A stretch of 64,000 bases of DNA from Streptomyces canus (GCF_001514145.1 NZ_KQ948669.1:124001-188000), one strand, 5' to 3'. Shown: positions 1 through 8,951, numbered from the stretch's first letter. Program-made: numbers and translations. Notes: a model not told the origin generated them from the sequence alone.

Positions 1-1188
1 CGCAAGTCGATCCACCTCGACGACGTGCCGGTGCCCGAGCTGGGCCCGGGTGAGGCCCTGGTCGCCGTCATGGCATCGAGTGTCAACTACAACTCGGTGT
101 GGACCTCGATCTTCGAGCCGCTGTCGACCTTCGGGTTCCTGGAGCGCTACGGCCGTACCAACGACCTGGCCAAGCGGCACGACCTGCCGTACCACATCAT
201 CGGCTCCGACCTCGCGGGCGTCGTCCTGCGCACCGGCCCGGGCGTCAACGCCTGGAAGCCCGGCGACAAGGTCGTCGCGCACTGTCTCTCGGTCGAGATG
301 GAGTCCTCGGACGGCCACAACGACACGATGCTCGACCCCGAGCAGCGCATCTGGGGCTTCGAGACCAACTTCGGCGGCCTCGCGGAGATCGCGCTGGTCA
401 AGTCCAACCAGCTGATGCCCAAGCCTGACCACCTCAGCTGGGAGGAGGCCGCAGCCCCGGGGCTCGTGAACTCCACCGCCTACCGACAGCTCGTCTCCCG
501 CAACGGCGCCGCCATGAAGCAGGGCGACAACGTCCTGATCTGGGGTGCGAGCGGCGGACTCGGCTCGTACGCCACGCAGTTCGCGCTGGCCGGAGGCGCC
601 AACCCGATCTGTGTCGTCTCCAGCGACCAGAAGGCGGACATCTGCCGCTCGATGGGCGCCGAGGCGATCATCGACCGCAACGCCGAGGACTACAAGTTCT
701 GGAAGGACGAGCAGACCCAGGACCCGAAGGAGTGGAAGCGCTTCGGCAAGCGCATCCGCGAACTCACCGGCGGCGAGGACATCGACATCGTCTTCGAGCA
801 CCCCGGCCGCGAGACGTTCGGCGCGAGTGTCTTCGTCACCCGCAAGGGCGGCACCATCACCACCTGCGCCTCGACCTCGGGCTACATGCACGAGTACGAC
901 AACCGCTACCTGTGGATGTCACTGAAGCGGATCATCGGCTCGCACTTCGCCAACTACCGCGAGGCCTGGGAGGCCAACCGGCTCATCGCGAAGGGCAAGA
1001 TCCACCCGACGCTGTCGAAGGTCTACTCCCTGGAGGAGACCGGCCAGGCGGCCTACGACGTGCACCGCAACCTCCACCAGGGCAAGGTCGGCGTGCTGTG
1101 CCTGGCCCCCGAGGCAGGTCTCGGCGTGCGCGACGAGGAGATGCGCGCCAAGCACATCGACGCCATCAACCGCTTCCGCAACATCTGA
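1..1188 (+). CDS. ccr: crotonyl-CoA carboxylase/reductase, 5' end outside the window
   Basis: Reductive carboxylation of crotonyl-CoA with NADPH and CO2 to (2S)-ethylmalonyl-CoA, the committing step of the ethylmalonyl-CoA pathway and a source of ethylmalonyl extender units. The frame is open from base 1, so the start lies upstream; 395 residues are visible of a family length near 445, so roughly 50 are missing. It is an MDR-fold enzyme: the nucleotide loop WGASGGLGSYA is seen about residue 180 of the visible part. Residues matching the known CO2-binding set of characterised Ccr proteins (Asn, Phe-Glu, His) appear in VNYNSVWTS, WGFETNFGG and IGSHFANYREAW; these separate Ccr from plain enoyl reductases. 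It is first visible in a five-gene same-strand operon and ends 17 bp before ecm. Confidence 0.96.
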   Translation, partial: RKSIHLDDVPVPELGPGEALVAVMASSVNYNSVWTSIFEPLSTFGFLERYGRTNDLAKRHDLPYHIIGSDLAGVVLRTGPGVNAWKPGDKVVAHCLSVEMESSDGHNDTMLDPEQRIWGFETNFGGLAEIALVKSNQLMPKPDHLSWEEAAAPGLVNSTAYRQLVSRNGAAMKQGDNVLIWGASGGLGSYATQFALAGGANPICVVSSDQKADICRSMGAEAIIDRNAEDYKFWKDEQTQDPKEWKRFGKRIRELTGGEDIDIVFEHPGRETFGASVFVTRKGGTITTCASTSGYMHEYDNRYLWMSLKRIIGSHFANYREAWEANRLIAKGKIHPTLSKVYSLEETGQAAYDVHRNLHQGKVGVLCLAPEAGLGVRDEEMRAKHIDAINRFRNI

Positions 1189-1205
1189 GACACCCGGGGT
1201 CATAG

Positions 1206-3254
1206 ATGACTGAGCGTCAGTTTGCCGAAGGCAAGCGGGAGAAGGACCGGCCGTGGCTCATGCGCACGTACGCCGGTCACTCCACGGCCGAGGCGTCCAA
1301 CGAGCTGTACCGGCGCAACCTCGCCAAGGGGCAGACCGGCCTGTCGGTCGCGTTCGACCTGCCGACGCAGACCGGCTACGACTCCGACCACATCCTCGCC
1401 CGCGGCGAGGTCGGCCGGGTCGGCGTGCCGATCGCGCACCTCGGTGACATGCGCCGGCTGTTCCAGGACATCCCCCTGGAGCAGATGAACACCTCGATGA
1501 CGATCAACGCCACCGCCATGTGGCTGCTGGCGCTCTACCAGGTCGTCGCCGAGGAGCAGGGCGCGGACATCACCCAGCTCCAGGGCACGACCCAGAACGA
1601 CATCGTCAAGGAGTACCTGTCCCGCGGGACGCACGTCTTCCCGCCGGGGCCGAGCCTCCGTCTGACGACCGACATGATCGCGTACACGGTCTCCCACATC
1701 CCGAAGTGGAACCCGATCAACATCTGCAGCTACCACCTGCAGGAGGCGGGCGCCACGCCGGTCCAGGAGATCGCGTACGCGATGTCGACGGCGATCGCGG
1801 TCCTGGACGCCGTCCGGGACTCCGGCCAGGTGCCGCAGGAGCGCATGGGCGATGTCGTCGGCCGTATCTCCTTCTTCGTGAACGCGGGCGTCCGGTTCAT
1901 CGAGGAGATGTGCAAGATGCGCGCCTTCGGCCGTATCTGGGACAAGGTCACGCGTGAGCGCTACGGCATCGAGAACCCCAAGCACCGCCGCTTCCGGTAC
2001 GGCGTCCAGGTCAACTCCCTCGGGCTGACCGAGGCGCAGCCGGAGAACAACGTCCAGCGGATCGTCCTCGAGATGCTGGCCGTGACGCTCTCGAAGGACG
2101 CACGCGCGCGTGCCGTCCAGCTGCCGGCCTGGAACGAGGCCCTCGGTCTCCCCCGGCCCTGGGACCAGCAGTGGTCGCTGCGGATGCAGCAGGTGCTGGC
2201 CTACGAGAGCGACCTGCTGGAGTACGCGGACATCTTCGAGGGCTCGCACGTCGTCGAGGCGAAGGTGAGCACGCTGGTCGAGGAGTCCCTCGCGGAGATC
2301 GAGCGGATCCAGGAGATGGGCGGCGCGATGGCCGCCGTCGAGTCGGGCTATCTGAAGTCTCAGCTCGTCTCCTCGCACGCCGAGCGCCGGGCCCGTATCG
2401 AGTCCGGGCAGGAGAAGATCATCGGCGTCAACATCTTCGAGACGACCGAGCCGAACCCGCTGACGGCCGACCTGGACACCGCCATCCAGACGGTGGACCC
2501 GGCCGTCGAGGCCCGGGTGATCTCGGGGCTCCAGCACTGGCGCGACACCCGCTACCAGCCGCCCTTCAACCACCCGCGCCCCTGCAAGGCGCTGGAGAAG
2601 CTGAAGGAGGCCGCCAAGGGCACCGCCAACCTCATGGAGGCCACCCTGGAGTGCGCCCGCGCCGGGGTCACGACCGGCGAGTGGGCCGGGGCGCTGCGCG
2701 AGGTGTTCGGCGAGTTCCGCGCCCCGACCGGCGTGTCGTCGGCGCCGGTCGCGGTCCCGGCGGAGGAGGGCTCGGCCATGGCCGACGTCCGCCGCAGGGT
2801 CGACGTGACCGCGAAGGACCTGGGCGTCGGAAAGCTGCGCTTCCTGGTCGGCAAGCCGGGCCTGGACGGGCACTCCAACGGCGCCGAGCAGATAGCCGTA
2901 CGCGCGCGGGACGCCGGCTTCGAGGTGGTGTACCAGGGCATCCGGCTCACCCCCGAGCAGATCGTGGACGCGGCCCTGGCCGAGGACGTGCACGCGGTCG
3001 GTCTGTCCATCCTGTCGGGCTCGCACGCGCAGCTGGTGCCGGACGTGCTCGAAAGGCTGCATGTGGCAGGCGCCACAGATGTACCTGTCATCGCCGGTGG
3101 GATCATCCCCAATGGAGACGCCGAACAGCTCAGGGCTGCCGGCGTGGCCGCGGTCTTCACCCCGAAGGACTTCGACATCACCGGAATCATCGGCCGCATC
3201 GTCGACGAGATCCGGAAAGCGAACAAGCTCGACCCCCTGGAGGTCCCCGCATGA
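1206..3254 (+). CDS. ecm: ethylmalonyl-CoA mutase (coenzyme B12-dependent)
   Basis: Rearranges (2R)-ethylmalonyl-CoA to (2S)-methylsuccinyl-CoA using adenosylcobalamin. It is 682 residues, a single-chain mutase: an N-terminal TIM-barrel substrate domain (about 1-510) and a C-terminal Rossmann-like B12 domain (about 540-670). The base-off/His-on cobalamin signature is present: D554-G-H556-S-N-G, then SILSGS and AGGIIP. The length and the ccr neighbour favour Ecm (MeaA) over methylmalonyl-CoA or isobutyryl-CoA mutase; sequence alone cannot fully exclude the others. No ethylmalonyl-CoA epimerase gene is seen in the operon. Its stop overlaps the next start in an ATGA junction (3251-3254), so translation is probably coupled. 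Confidence 0.94.
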   Translation: MTERQFAEGKREKDRPWLMRTYAGHSTAEASNELYRRNLAKGQTGLSVAFDLPTQTGYDSDHILARGEVGRVGVPIAHLGDMRRLFQDIPLEQMNTSMTINATAMWLLALYQVVAEEQGADITQLQGTTQNDIVKEYLSRGTHVFPPGPSLRLTTDMIAYTVSHIPKWNPINICSYHLQEAGATPVQEIAYAMSTAIAVLDAVRDSGQVPQERMGDVVGRISFFVNAGVRFIEEMCKMRAFGRIWDKVTRERYGIENPKHRRFRYGVQVNSLGLTEAQPENNVQRIVLEMLAVTLSKDARARAVQLPAWNEALGLPRPWDQQWSLRMQQVLAYESDLLEYADIFEGSHVVEAKVSTLVEESLAEIERIQEMGGAMAAVESGYLKSQLVSSHAERRARIESGQEKIIGVNIFETTEPNPLTADLDTAIQTVDPAVEARVISGLQHWRDTRYQPPFNHPRPCKALEKLKEAAKGTANLMEATLECARAGVTTGEWAGALREVFGEFRAPTGVSSAPVAVPAEEGSAMADVRRRVDVTAKDLGVGKLRFLVGKPGLDGHSNGAEQIAVRARDAGFEVVYQGIRLTPEQIVDAALAEDVHAVGLSILSGSHAQLVPDVLERLHVAGATDVPVIAGGIIPNGDAEQLRAAGVAAVFTPKDFDITGIIGRIVDEIRKANKLDPLEVPA

Positions 3255-4210
3255 CCGTCAACCGTCTGCGTCCCCGCCGCTCGTGTCTCGCGGTGCCGGG
3301 AAGCAACCCCCGCTTCCTGGAGAAGGCGCAGGGCCTCCCGGCGGACCAGGTCTTCCTCGACCTGGAGGACGCGTGCGCCCCGCTCGCCAAGCCCGAGGCG
3401 CGGCACACCATCGTCAAGTTCCTCAACGAGGGTGACTGGACCGGCAAGACGAGGGTCGTGCGCGTCAACGACTGGACGACCGAGTGGACGTACCGCGATG
3501 TCGTCACGGTCGTCGAGGGGGCGGGCCCGAACCTCGACTGCATCATGCTCCCGAAGGTGCAGACCGCCGAGCAGATCGTGGCGCTCGACCTCCTGCTGAC
3601 CCAGATCGAGAAGACGATGGGCTTCGAGGTCGGCAAGATCGGCATCGAGGCGCAGATCGAGAACGCCCAGGGCCTCAACAACGTCAACGAGATCGCGACG
3701 GCGTCCCCGCGCGTCGAGACGATCATCTTCGGCCCGGCCGACTTCATGGCGTCGATCAACATGAAGTCGCTGGTCGTGGGTGAGCAGCCGCCCGGCTACC
3801 CGGCGGACGCCTACCACTACATCCTGATGAAGATCCTGATGGCCGCCCGCGCCAACAACCTCCAGGCGATCGACGGCCCCTACCTGCAGATCCGCAACGT
3901 CGACGGCTACCGCGAGGTCGCCCAGCGCGCCGCGGCCCTCGGCTTCGACGGCAAGTGGGTGCTGCACCCGGGCCAGGTCGAGGCGTCCAACGAGATCTTC
4001 TCGCCGTCCCAGGAGGACTACGACCACGCCGAGCTGATCCTGGACGCGTACGAGTACTACACGTCGGAGGCGGGCGGCAAGAAGGGCTCCGCGATGATCG
4101 GCGACGAGATGATCGACGAGGCCAGCCGCAAGATGGCGCTGGTCATCTCCGGCAAGGGCCGTGCGGCCGGCATGCAGCGCACGTCCAAGTTCGAGATCCC
4201 GGAAGGCTGA
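3251..4210 (+). CDS. L-malyl-CoA / beta-methylmalyl-CoA lyase (HpcH/HpaI family)
   Basis: Predicted to cleave beta-methylmalyl-CoA to glyoxylate and propionyl-CoA (and malyl-CoA to glyoxylate and acetyl-CoA), the exit step of the ethylmalonyl-CoA pathway. It has 319 residues, the usual size of CitE-like lyases. The fold signatures are visible: FLDLEDACAPLAKPEAR (N-terminal acidic/Arg motif), IGIEAQIENAQGL (Glu metal ligand) and IIFGPADFMASIN (Asp metal ligand). The start is the ATG overlapping the ecm stop; the frame stays open far upstream inside ecm but that is a shadow. The reading as malyl-CoA lyase rather than citrate lyase beta subunit rests on the operon. Confidence 0.88.
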   Translation: MTVNRLRPRRSCLAVPGSNPRFLEKAQGLPADQVFLDLEDACAPLAKPEARHTIVKFLNEGDWTGKTRVVRVNDWTTEWTYRDVVTVVEGAGPNLDCIMLPKVQTAEQIVALDLLLTQIEKTMGFEVGKIGIEAQIENAQGLNNVNEIATASPRVETIIFGPADFMASINMKSLVVGEQPPGYPADAYHYILMKILMAARANNLQAIDGPYLQIRNVDGYREVAQRAAALGFDGKWVLHPGQVEASNEIFSPSQEDYDHAELILDAYEYYTSEAGGKKGSAMIGDEMIDEASRKMALVISGKGRAAGMQRTSKFEIPEG

Positions 4211-4215
4211 GCGCG

Positions 4216-4722
4216 ATGCAGTTCGGACGCACCTACGAGGAGTTCGAGGTCGGGGCGGTCTACAAGCACTGGCCCGGGAAGACGGTCACGGAGTACGACG
4301 ACCATCTCTTCTGTCTCCTGACCATGAACCACCACCCGCTGCACATGGACAGCAACTACGCGGAGAAGACGACCGACTTCGGCAAGAACGTCGTGGTCGG
4401 GAACTACATCTACTCCCTGCTGCTCGGCATGTCCGTGCCGGACGTCTCCGGCAAGGCGATCGCCAACCTGGAGATCGAGTCGCTCAGGCACGTGGCGCCG
4501 ACCTTCCACGGCGACACGATCTACGGCGAGACGACCGTGCTCGACAAGTGGCCGTCCAAGTCGAAGAACGACCGCGGGATCGTGTACGTCGAGACCAAGG
4601 GCTACAAGCAGGACGGCACGCTGGTCTGCGTGTTCCGCCGCAAGGTCATGGTGCCCACCGAGACCTACATCAAGGAGCGCGGCGGCGAGCAGCCCGGCCG
4701 CCCGGAACTTCAGGAGGGCTGA
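4216..4722 (+). CDS. MaoC-family hydratase, probable mesaconyl-C1-CoA hydratase
   Basis: A 168-residue MaoC/hydratase-2 protein, a single hot-dog domain. The active-site type motif is NHHPLHMDSNYAEKT followed by VVVGNYIYSLLLG. In the ethylmalonyl-CoA pathway this family hydrates mesaconyl-CoA to (2R,3S)-beta-methylmalyl-CoA; that role is inferred from its place between the lyase and the dehydrogenase. Characterised mesaconyl-CoA hydratases from proteobacteria are about twice this length, so this would be the short actinobacterial form. The ATG lies 5 bp after the lyase stop and the following gene starts 5 bp after this stop, so all are one transcript. Confidence 0.85.
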   Translation: MQFGRTYEEFEVGAVYKHWPGKTVTEYDDHLFCLLTMNHHPLHMDSNYAEKTTDFGKNVVVGNYIYSLLLGMSVPDVSGKAIANLEIESLRHVAPTFHGDTIYGETTVLDKWPSKSKNDRGIVYVETKGYKQDGTLVCVFRRKVMVPTETYIKERGGEQPGRPELQEG

Positions 4723-4727
4723 CCCCC

Positions 4728-5933
4728 ATGGCACGCCTCGCCCAGACAGCGGGACTGACCGACATCCAGCAGGAGATCCTCTCCACCGTCCGCGACTTCG
4801 TGGACAAGGAGATCATCCCGGTCGCGACCGAGCTGGAGCACCGCGACGAGTACCCGCAGCAGATCGTCGACGGGCTCAAGGAGTTGGGCCTGTTCGGGCT
4901 GATGATCCCCGAGGAGTACGGCGGTCTGGGCGAGTCCCTCCTGACGTACGCGCTGTGTGTGGAGGAGATCGCCCGCGGCTGGATGTCGGTCTCCGGCATC
5001 ATCAACACCCACTTCATCGTGGCGTACATGCTCAAGCAGCACGGCACTCAGGAGCAGAAGGACCACTTCCTGCCGAGGATGGCGGCCGGCGACATCCGCG
5101 GTGCCTTCTCGATGTCGGAGCCGGCGCTCGGCTCGGACGTGTCCGCCATCACGTCCAAGGCGGTCAAGGACGGTGACGAGTACGTCCTCAACGGTCAGAA
5201 GATGTGGCTGACGAACGGCGGAACGTCAAGTCTGGTCGCCGTTCTCGTCCGAAGTGATGAAGGACACCCTGAGGGCACCGCGCCCCACAAGTCGATGACG
5301 ACCTTCCTGATCGAGAAGGAGCCCGGGTTCGGAGAGGTCCGCCCCGGCCTCACCATCCCCGGGAAGATCGACAAGATGGGCTACAAGGGTGTCGACACCA
5401 CCGAGATGATCATGGATGGCCTGCGACTTCCGGCCAACCGTGTGCTCGGCGGGGCCACCGGCCGAGGTTTTTACCAAATGATGGACGGAGTCGAGGTGGG
5501 CCGCGTCAACGTGGCGGCGCGTGGCTGCGGCGTCGCTCAGCGCGCCTTCGAGCTGGGCGTCTCGTACGCCCAGCAGCGTCACACCTTCGGCAAGCAGATC
5601 GCTCAGCACCAGGCGATTCAGTTCAAGCTGGCCGAGATGGCTACCAAGGTCGAGGCCGCGCATGCGATGATGGTCAACGCGGCACGCAAAAAGGACTCCG
5701 GTGAGCGAAACGACCTTGAGGCAGGGATGGCGAAGTACCTCGCCTCCGAGTACTGCAAGGAGGTCGTGGAGGACGCCTTCCGGATCCACGGCGGCTACGG
5801 CTTCTCCAAGGAGTACGAGATCGAGCGCCTCTACCGTGAGGCTCCGATGCTGCTCATCGGTGAAGGTACCGCCGAGATCCAGAAAATGATCATCGGTCGC
5901 AGGCTGCTCGAAGAGTATCGGTTCCAGGGCTAG
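4728..5933 (+). CDS. acyl-CoA dehydrogenase, probable (2S)-methylsuccinyl-CoA dehydrogenase
   Basis: FAD enzyme of 401 residues with the classic acyl-CoA dehydrogenase layout: helical N-terminal domain, beta domain with SMSEPALGSDVS and WLTNGG, and C-terminal helical domain with QRHTFGKQIAQHQAIQF, FRIHGGYGFSKE and IGEGTAEIQ. The Glu of IGEGTAEIQ sits where medium-chain dehydrogenases keep their catalytic base. Position as last gene of the operon suggests it oxidises methylsuccinyl-CoA to mesaconyl-CoA; by sequence it could also be a butyryl- or branched-chain acyl-CoA dehydrogenase. The start ATG follows the hydratase stop by 5 bp. A 9-bp inverted repeat follows the stop. Confidence 0.85.
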   Translation: MARLAQTAGLTDIQQEILSTVRDFVDKEIIPVATELEHRDEYPQQIVDGLKELGLFGLMIPEEYGGLGESLLTYALCVEEIARGWMSVSGIINTHFIVAYMLKQHGTQEQKDHFLPRMAAGDIRGAFSMSEPALGSDVSAITSKAVKDGDEYVLNGQKMWLTNGGTSSLVAVLVRSDEGHPEGTAPHKSMTTFLIEKEPGFGEVRPGLTIPGKIDKMGYKGVDTTEMIMDGLRLPANRVLGGATGRGFYQMMDGVEVGRVNVAARGCGVAQRAFELGVSYAQQRHTFGKQIAQHQAIQFKLAEMATKVEAAHAMMVNAARKKDSGERNDLEAGMAKYLASEYCKEVVEDAFRIHGGYGFSKEYEIERLYREAPMLLIGEGTAEIQKMIIGRRLLEEYRFQG

Positions 5934-5943
5934 ATGTCCGGAT

Positions 5944-5980
5944 ACGGGGTGTTTTCTTGGAGAAGAAGATCACACCCCGT
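5944..5980 (+). terminator. candidate hairpin after the ethylmalonyl-CoA operon
   Basis: Perfect 9-bp arms ACGGGGTGT (5944-5952) and ACACCCCGT (5972-5980) around a 19-nt loop, 10 bp after the dehydrogenase stop. There is no U-run, as is usual in this G+C range. It could instead be a protein-binding site upstream of psd. Confidence 0.4.
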
Positions 5981-6014
5981 CAAGTCGGTTCAGCCGCCGA
6001 CTCGGCTTCCTGGC

Positions 6015-6045
6015 TTGCCCAGTTGTGGCCCACGACCGGTACGAT
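6015..6045 (+). promoter_or_regulatory. candidate promoter of psd-pssA
   Basis: TTGCCC (6015-6020) and TACGAT (6040-6045, fits TAnnnT) with a 19-bp spacer, 58 bp before the psd ATG. The spacing is one base longer than ideal, so support is weak. Confidence 0.3.
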
Positions 6046-6103
6046 CCCGGAAAGCCGCCGTCCCCCGTCTAGTGCGCGGCATCATCCGCTACGAAGGTCA
6101 TCC

Positions 6104-6760
6104 ATGCCCCACAGCCAAACCTCTGCACATCGCGACAGCCTGGCAGGCGTACGCCTCGCGCGCGGAGCATCGCCGTGGCTCCTCCCGACCGTCGCCACCG
6201 CAGCACTGAGCCTGGTACGCGCGCGCAAGTCCGGCGCCGCCAAGGCCGTCGCCGTGCCCGCCACCGCGCTGGCGGCGGGCATGCTGTGGTTCTTCCGCGA
6301 CCCCGAGCGCGAGATCGCCCCGGGCCGGGTCATCTCGCCCGCCGACGGTGTGGTGCAGAGCATCATGCCGTGGAAGGACGGTCGCACCCGGGTCGCGATC
6401 TTCATGAGCCCGCTCAACGTCCACGTCAACCGCGCGCCACTCTCCGGCACGGTGACCTCGGTCGAGCACATCCCCGGCGGTTTCGTTCCAGCGTTCAACA
6501 AGGAGAGCGAGAACAACGAGCGCGTCGTCTGGCACTTCGACACCGAACTCGGTGACATCGAAATGATCCAGATCGCCGGCGCGGTGGCCCGCCGCATCGT
6601 CCCCTACATCCCGCAGGGCACGAAGGTCGAGCAGGGCGACCGCATCGGTCTGATCCGCTTCGGCTCGCGCGTCGACATCTACCTGCCGGAGGGCGTGGAG
6701 GTCGCGGTCGAGGTCGGCCAGAAGACGGTGGCTGGGGTGACTCGCATTGACCGTGATTGA
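6104..6760 (+). CDS. psd: phosphatidylserine decarboxylase (short type)
   Basis: Converts phosphatidylserine to phosphatidylethanolamine at the membrane using a pyruvoyl group made by self-cleavage. With the ATG at 6104 it is 218 residues, the length of the short Psd form. The cleavage site is FGSRVD, so Ser188 would become the pyruvoyl group; conserved blocks FFRDPER, ISPADG and MSPLNVHVNR are present, and a hydrophobic stretch at about 45-64 fits a membrane anchor. The start was chosen because GAAGG lies 6 nt upstream; the frame is open back to 5957 but that extension is proline/arginine-rich and unlike the family. The stop overlaps the pssA start. Confidence 0.95.
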   Translation: MPHSQTSAHRDSLAGVRLARGASPWLLPTVATAALSLVRARKSGAAKAVAVPATALAAGMLWFFRDPEREIAPGRVISPADGVVQSIMPWKDGRTRVAIFMSPLNVHVNRAPLSGTVTSVEHIPGGFVPAFNKESENNERVVWHFDTELGDIEMIQIAGAVARRIVPYIPQGTKVEQGDRIGLIRFGSRVDIYLPEGVEVAVEVGQKTVAGVTRIDRD

Positions 6761-7601
6761 TCCTGAGACCCAGGCGGGCTGGGTGCCCGAGGCCGACGAG
6801 GTCGACGACGAGGAGGAGATGCCTCTTTCTCTCCGCCTCTCAATAGCGGACACCCTCACCCTCGGCAACGCCACGTGCGGCTTCATGGCGGTGTACTTCA
6901 CCACCACCGGCATCCTGATCCCGCACCTGACCGACAGCCAGGAGACCGGCATGGCGCGCAACAGCGCGGCCACCGCGGTCATCCTGATGCTGTGCGCGGC
7001 GGTCTTCGACCTGTTCGACGGCCTGGTGGCGCGCAAGCTGCGCTCGTCGCCGATGGGCGCGGAGCTGGACAACCTCTCGGACCTGATCAGCTTCGGTCTC
7101 GCGCCGGCGTACTTCGTCCTCGTCTACGGCATGGTGGCGGACGACGCGTCCCAGCGGGTGGCGGCGGTGGGCGCCGTCGTGGTGCTGCTGGCGGTGGTCC
7201 TCAGGCTCGCGAGATTCTCCTGTGTGACCGTGAAGGACGGCACCTTCCAGGGCATGCCCTCGCCGTTCGGCGCGCTGACAGTGGTCTCGATCGTCCTGCT
7301 GGAGCTCCCCTTCGTGGCGACGCTCCTGGCGATCCTGGGCACCGCCTGGCTGATGGTGAGCCGGGTCGAGTACCCGAAGCCGCGGGGCCGCCTCGCGGTC
7401 GCGATGCTCTCCTGGATCGTCCTCGGGATGGGCCTCCTCGCGGCCTGGGCGTTCGGCGCCCCCGGTGGTCAGCTCCTCCTGCAGACGGGCTGCGCCCTCC
7501 AGCTGGTCATGGGTGCGGTGATCCCGCTGTTCGCCACGGCCCGCCGGGTGAACAACTTCCGCGGCAACCGGCGCGAGGCCCGCGCGGCCCAGCTGCCGTA
7601 A
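6747..7601 (+). CDS. pssA: CDP-diacylglycerol--serine O-phosphatidyltransferase
   Basis: Makes phosphatidylserine from CDP-diacylglycerol and serine, the step before Psd, as the overlapping gene order suggests. It has about 284 residues and several membrane segments. The CDP-alcohol phosphatidyltransferase signature is DLFDGLVARK...GAELDNLSD (Asp-x2-Asp-Gly-x2-Ala-Arg...Gly-x3-Asp-x3-Asp), followed by LISFGLAP, typical of type II PssA. The start is TTG at 6747 or GTG at 6753; both lie inside the last codons of psd and I cannot decide between them. The acidic stretch EADEVDDEEE at the N-terminus is cytoplasmic. Confidence 0.94.
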   Translation: MTVIDPETQAGWVPEADEVDDEEEMPLSLRLSIADTLTLGNATCGFMAVYFTTTGILIPHLTDSQETGMARNSAATAVILMLCAAVFDLFDGLVARKLRSSPMGAELDNLSDLISFGLAPAYFVLVYGMVADDASQRVAAVGAVVVLLAVVLRLARFSCVTVKDGTFQGMPSPFGALTVVSIVLLELPFVATLLAILGTAWLMVSRVEYPKPRGRLAVAMLSWIVLGMGLLAAWAFGAPGGQLLLQTGCALQLVMGAVIPLFATARRVNNFRGNRREARAAQLP

Positions 7602-7620
7602 GTCTCCGCCGTCGTACTTC

Positions 7621-7654
7621 CGAGGGCCCGAACCGACACCGGTTCGGGCCCTCG
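7621..7654. terminator. bidirectional terminator between pssA and livK
   Basis: Perfect 14-bp stem, CGAGGGCCCGAACC (7621-7634) against GGTTCGGGCCCTCG (7641-7654), with a 6-nt loop. It lies between converging genes, 19 bp after pssA and 28 bp before the livK stop. Confidence 0.85.
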
Positions 7655-7682
7655 CTGTTGTGACCGGCTTACTGCCGCCGTC

Positions 7683-8951
7683 TCACGCCCCTGGCGTATA
7701 CCCCTCTGCCACCTTCGAAGCCCCCGCCTCCCGTACGACCTTCATGCCGCCCGTCACGCCCTCGTCCGGCTGGAGGATCACGCTCTCGCGGGAGGAGGGG
7801 GCCTTGGGGTCGGTGAAGTTCTGGGCGACGCCGAAGCCGACGTCGTAGGAGTCGATCGACAACAGGGCCTTGTCGACGCCCTCCCTGGTGAGGTCCTTGT
7901 TCGCGCAGGCCTTCTTCAGTGCTTCGCCGAAGGCCGACGCGGCGGTCCAGCCGGCGACGATGCCGTTGTCCAGGGCGTCGTTCGGGTAGGCGGCCCGGTA
8001 GTCGGCCACGAGCTTCTTCGCCTCCGGGGTGTCCGCGCCGATGGGGAGCGACGGCGAGGCGACGTAGTAGTTCTTCGTCAGGGCCGGGCCGGCCTGGGTG
8101 GCCAGGAGCTGCGGCGCGAAGGCCGAGTTGTTGCCGATGACCGGTACGGCGAAGCCGCTCGCCGCCGCCACCCCCACCAGCGAAGCCGCCTGCCGCGGGC
8201 CCGCGCTGATCACGATCGCTTTGACGCCGGCCTGTTTGAGGGCGGTGACCTGGGCGGTCATGTCGTTGTCGGTCGGCTTGATCTTCTGCTCGACGACGGT
8301 GAGCCCGGCCTCCTTCGCGATGTGCTGGGAGCCGACCAGGGCGCTCTCGCCGTAATCGCCCTCGAAGTACACATGGCCGATCCTGTCCCCCTTCTTCACC
8401 CCCTTCTCCTTGATCAGGAAGTCCACCGCGTTGATCGTCTCGATGTCGTAGGTGGATCCGATGACCCGGATGTACGGGCTGCCCAGCAGCGCGGCCGACC
8501 AGGCCTGCGGGAGCACCAGCGCCTTGTCCTGGCCGTCGATGCGCTGCTTGACCGCGGCGACGAACGGCGAGCCGATGAACTGCGCGAAGCCCAGCACCTT
8601 CGGCTCCAGCTCGGTGTAGCCGGAGACGGCCTTCTGCGGGTCGTAGCCGTGGTCGCGGACCGAGAGGGCGACCTTGTAACCGCAGACCCCTCCGGCGGCG
8701 TTCAGCTGCTTCACGTACAGCTGCTGGGCCTGGGTGACGCTCTTGCCGAGGGTCGCGTAGACGCCGGTCATGTCGGTGAGCGCGCCCAGCGTGATCGTCT
8801 TCCCGGAGATGCCCTCCCCGGTCCTGACCCCGCCGGCCGCCTTGTCACCGTCCCCGTCGTCGGAGTCCTTGGCCTTGGAACTGCAGCCGGCCAGCACCAG
8901 CAGTGCGGCGAGCGCGCCCGCGGCGGCCCTGGCGGCGTATCTCGTGGTCAT
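7683..8951 (-). CDS. livK: branched-chain amino acid-type ABC transporter, substrate-binding lipoprotein
   Basis: Extracytoplasmic solute-binding protein of 422 residues, periplasmic binding protein type 1 fold. The N-terminus has a lipoprotein signal with lipobox L20-A-G-C23, so the mature protein is tethered by diacylglyceryl-Cys23. The body starts with GEGISGKTITLGALTDMTG, typical of LivK-like receptors. Last gene of a five-gene minus-strand operon; its ATG overlaps the livM stop by 4 bp (8948-8951). The ligand could be branched-chain amino acids, amides, urea or aromatic compounds, since this family is broad. Confidence 0.92.
   Translation of the reverse strand: MTTRYAARAAAGALAALLVLAGCSSKAKDSDDGDGDKAAGGVRTGEGISGKTITLGALTDMTGVYATLGKSVTQAQQLYVKQLNAAGGVCGYKVALSVRDHGYDPQKAVSGYTELEPKVLGFAQFIGSPFVAAVKQRIDGQDKALVLPQAWSAALLGSPYIRVIGSTYDIETINAVDFLIKEKGVKKGDRIGHVYFEGDYGESALVGSQHIAKEAGLTVVEQKIKPTDNDMTAQVTALKQAGVKAIVISAGPRQAASLVGVAAASGFAVPVIGNNSAFAPQLLATQAGPALTKNYYVASPSLPIGADTPEAKKLVADYRAAYPNDALDNGIVAGWTAASAFGEALKKACANKDLTREGVDKALLSIDSYDVGFGVAQNFTDPKAPSSRESVILQPDEGVTGGMKVVREAGASKVAEGYTPGA

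Noticed and set aside
1200..3062. 620-codon open frame antisense to ecm
   Set aside because: High-G+C DNA keeps antisense frames open; it is opposite a clear mutase with signature motifs and has arginine/histidine/valine-rich nonsense composition.
5957..6103. Longer psd start at 5957
   Set aside because: It gives a proline/arginine-rich extension absent from the short Psd family and overlaps the inverted repeat; the 6104 ATG has a good ribosome site.
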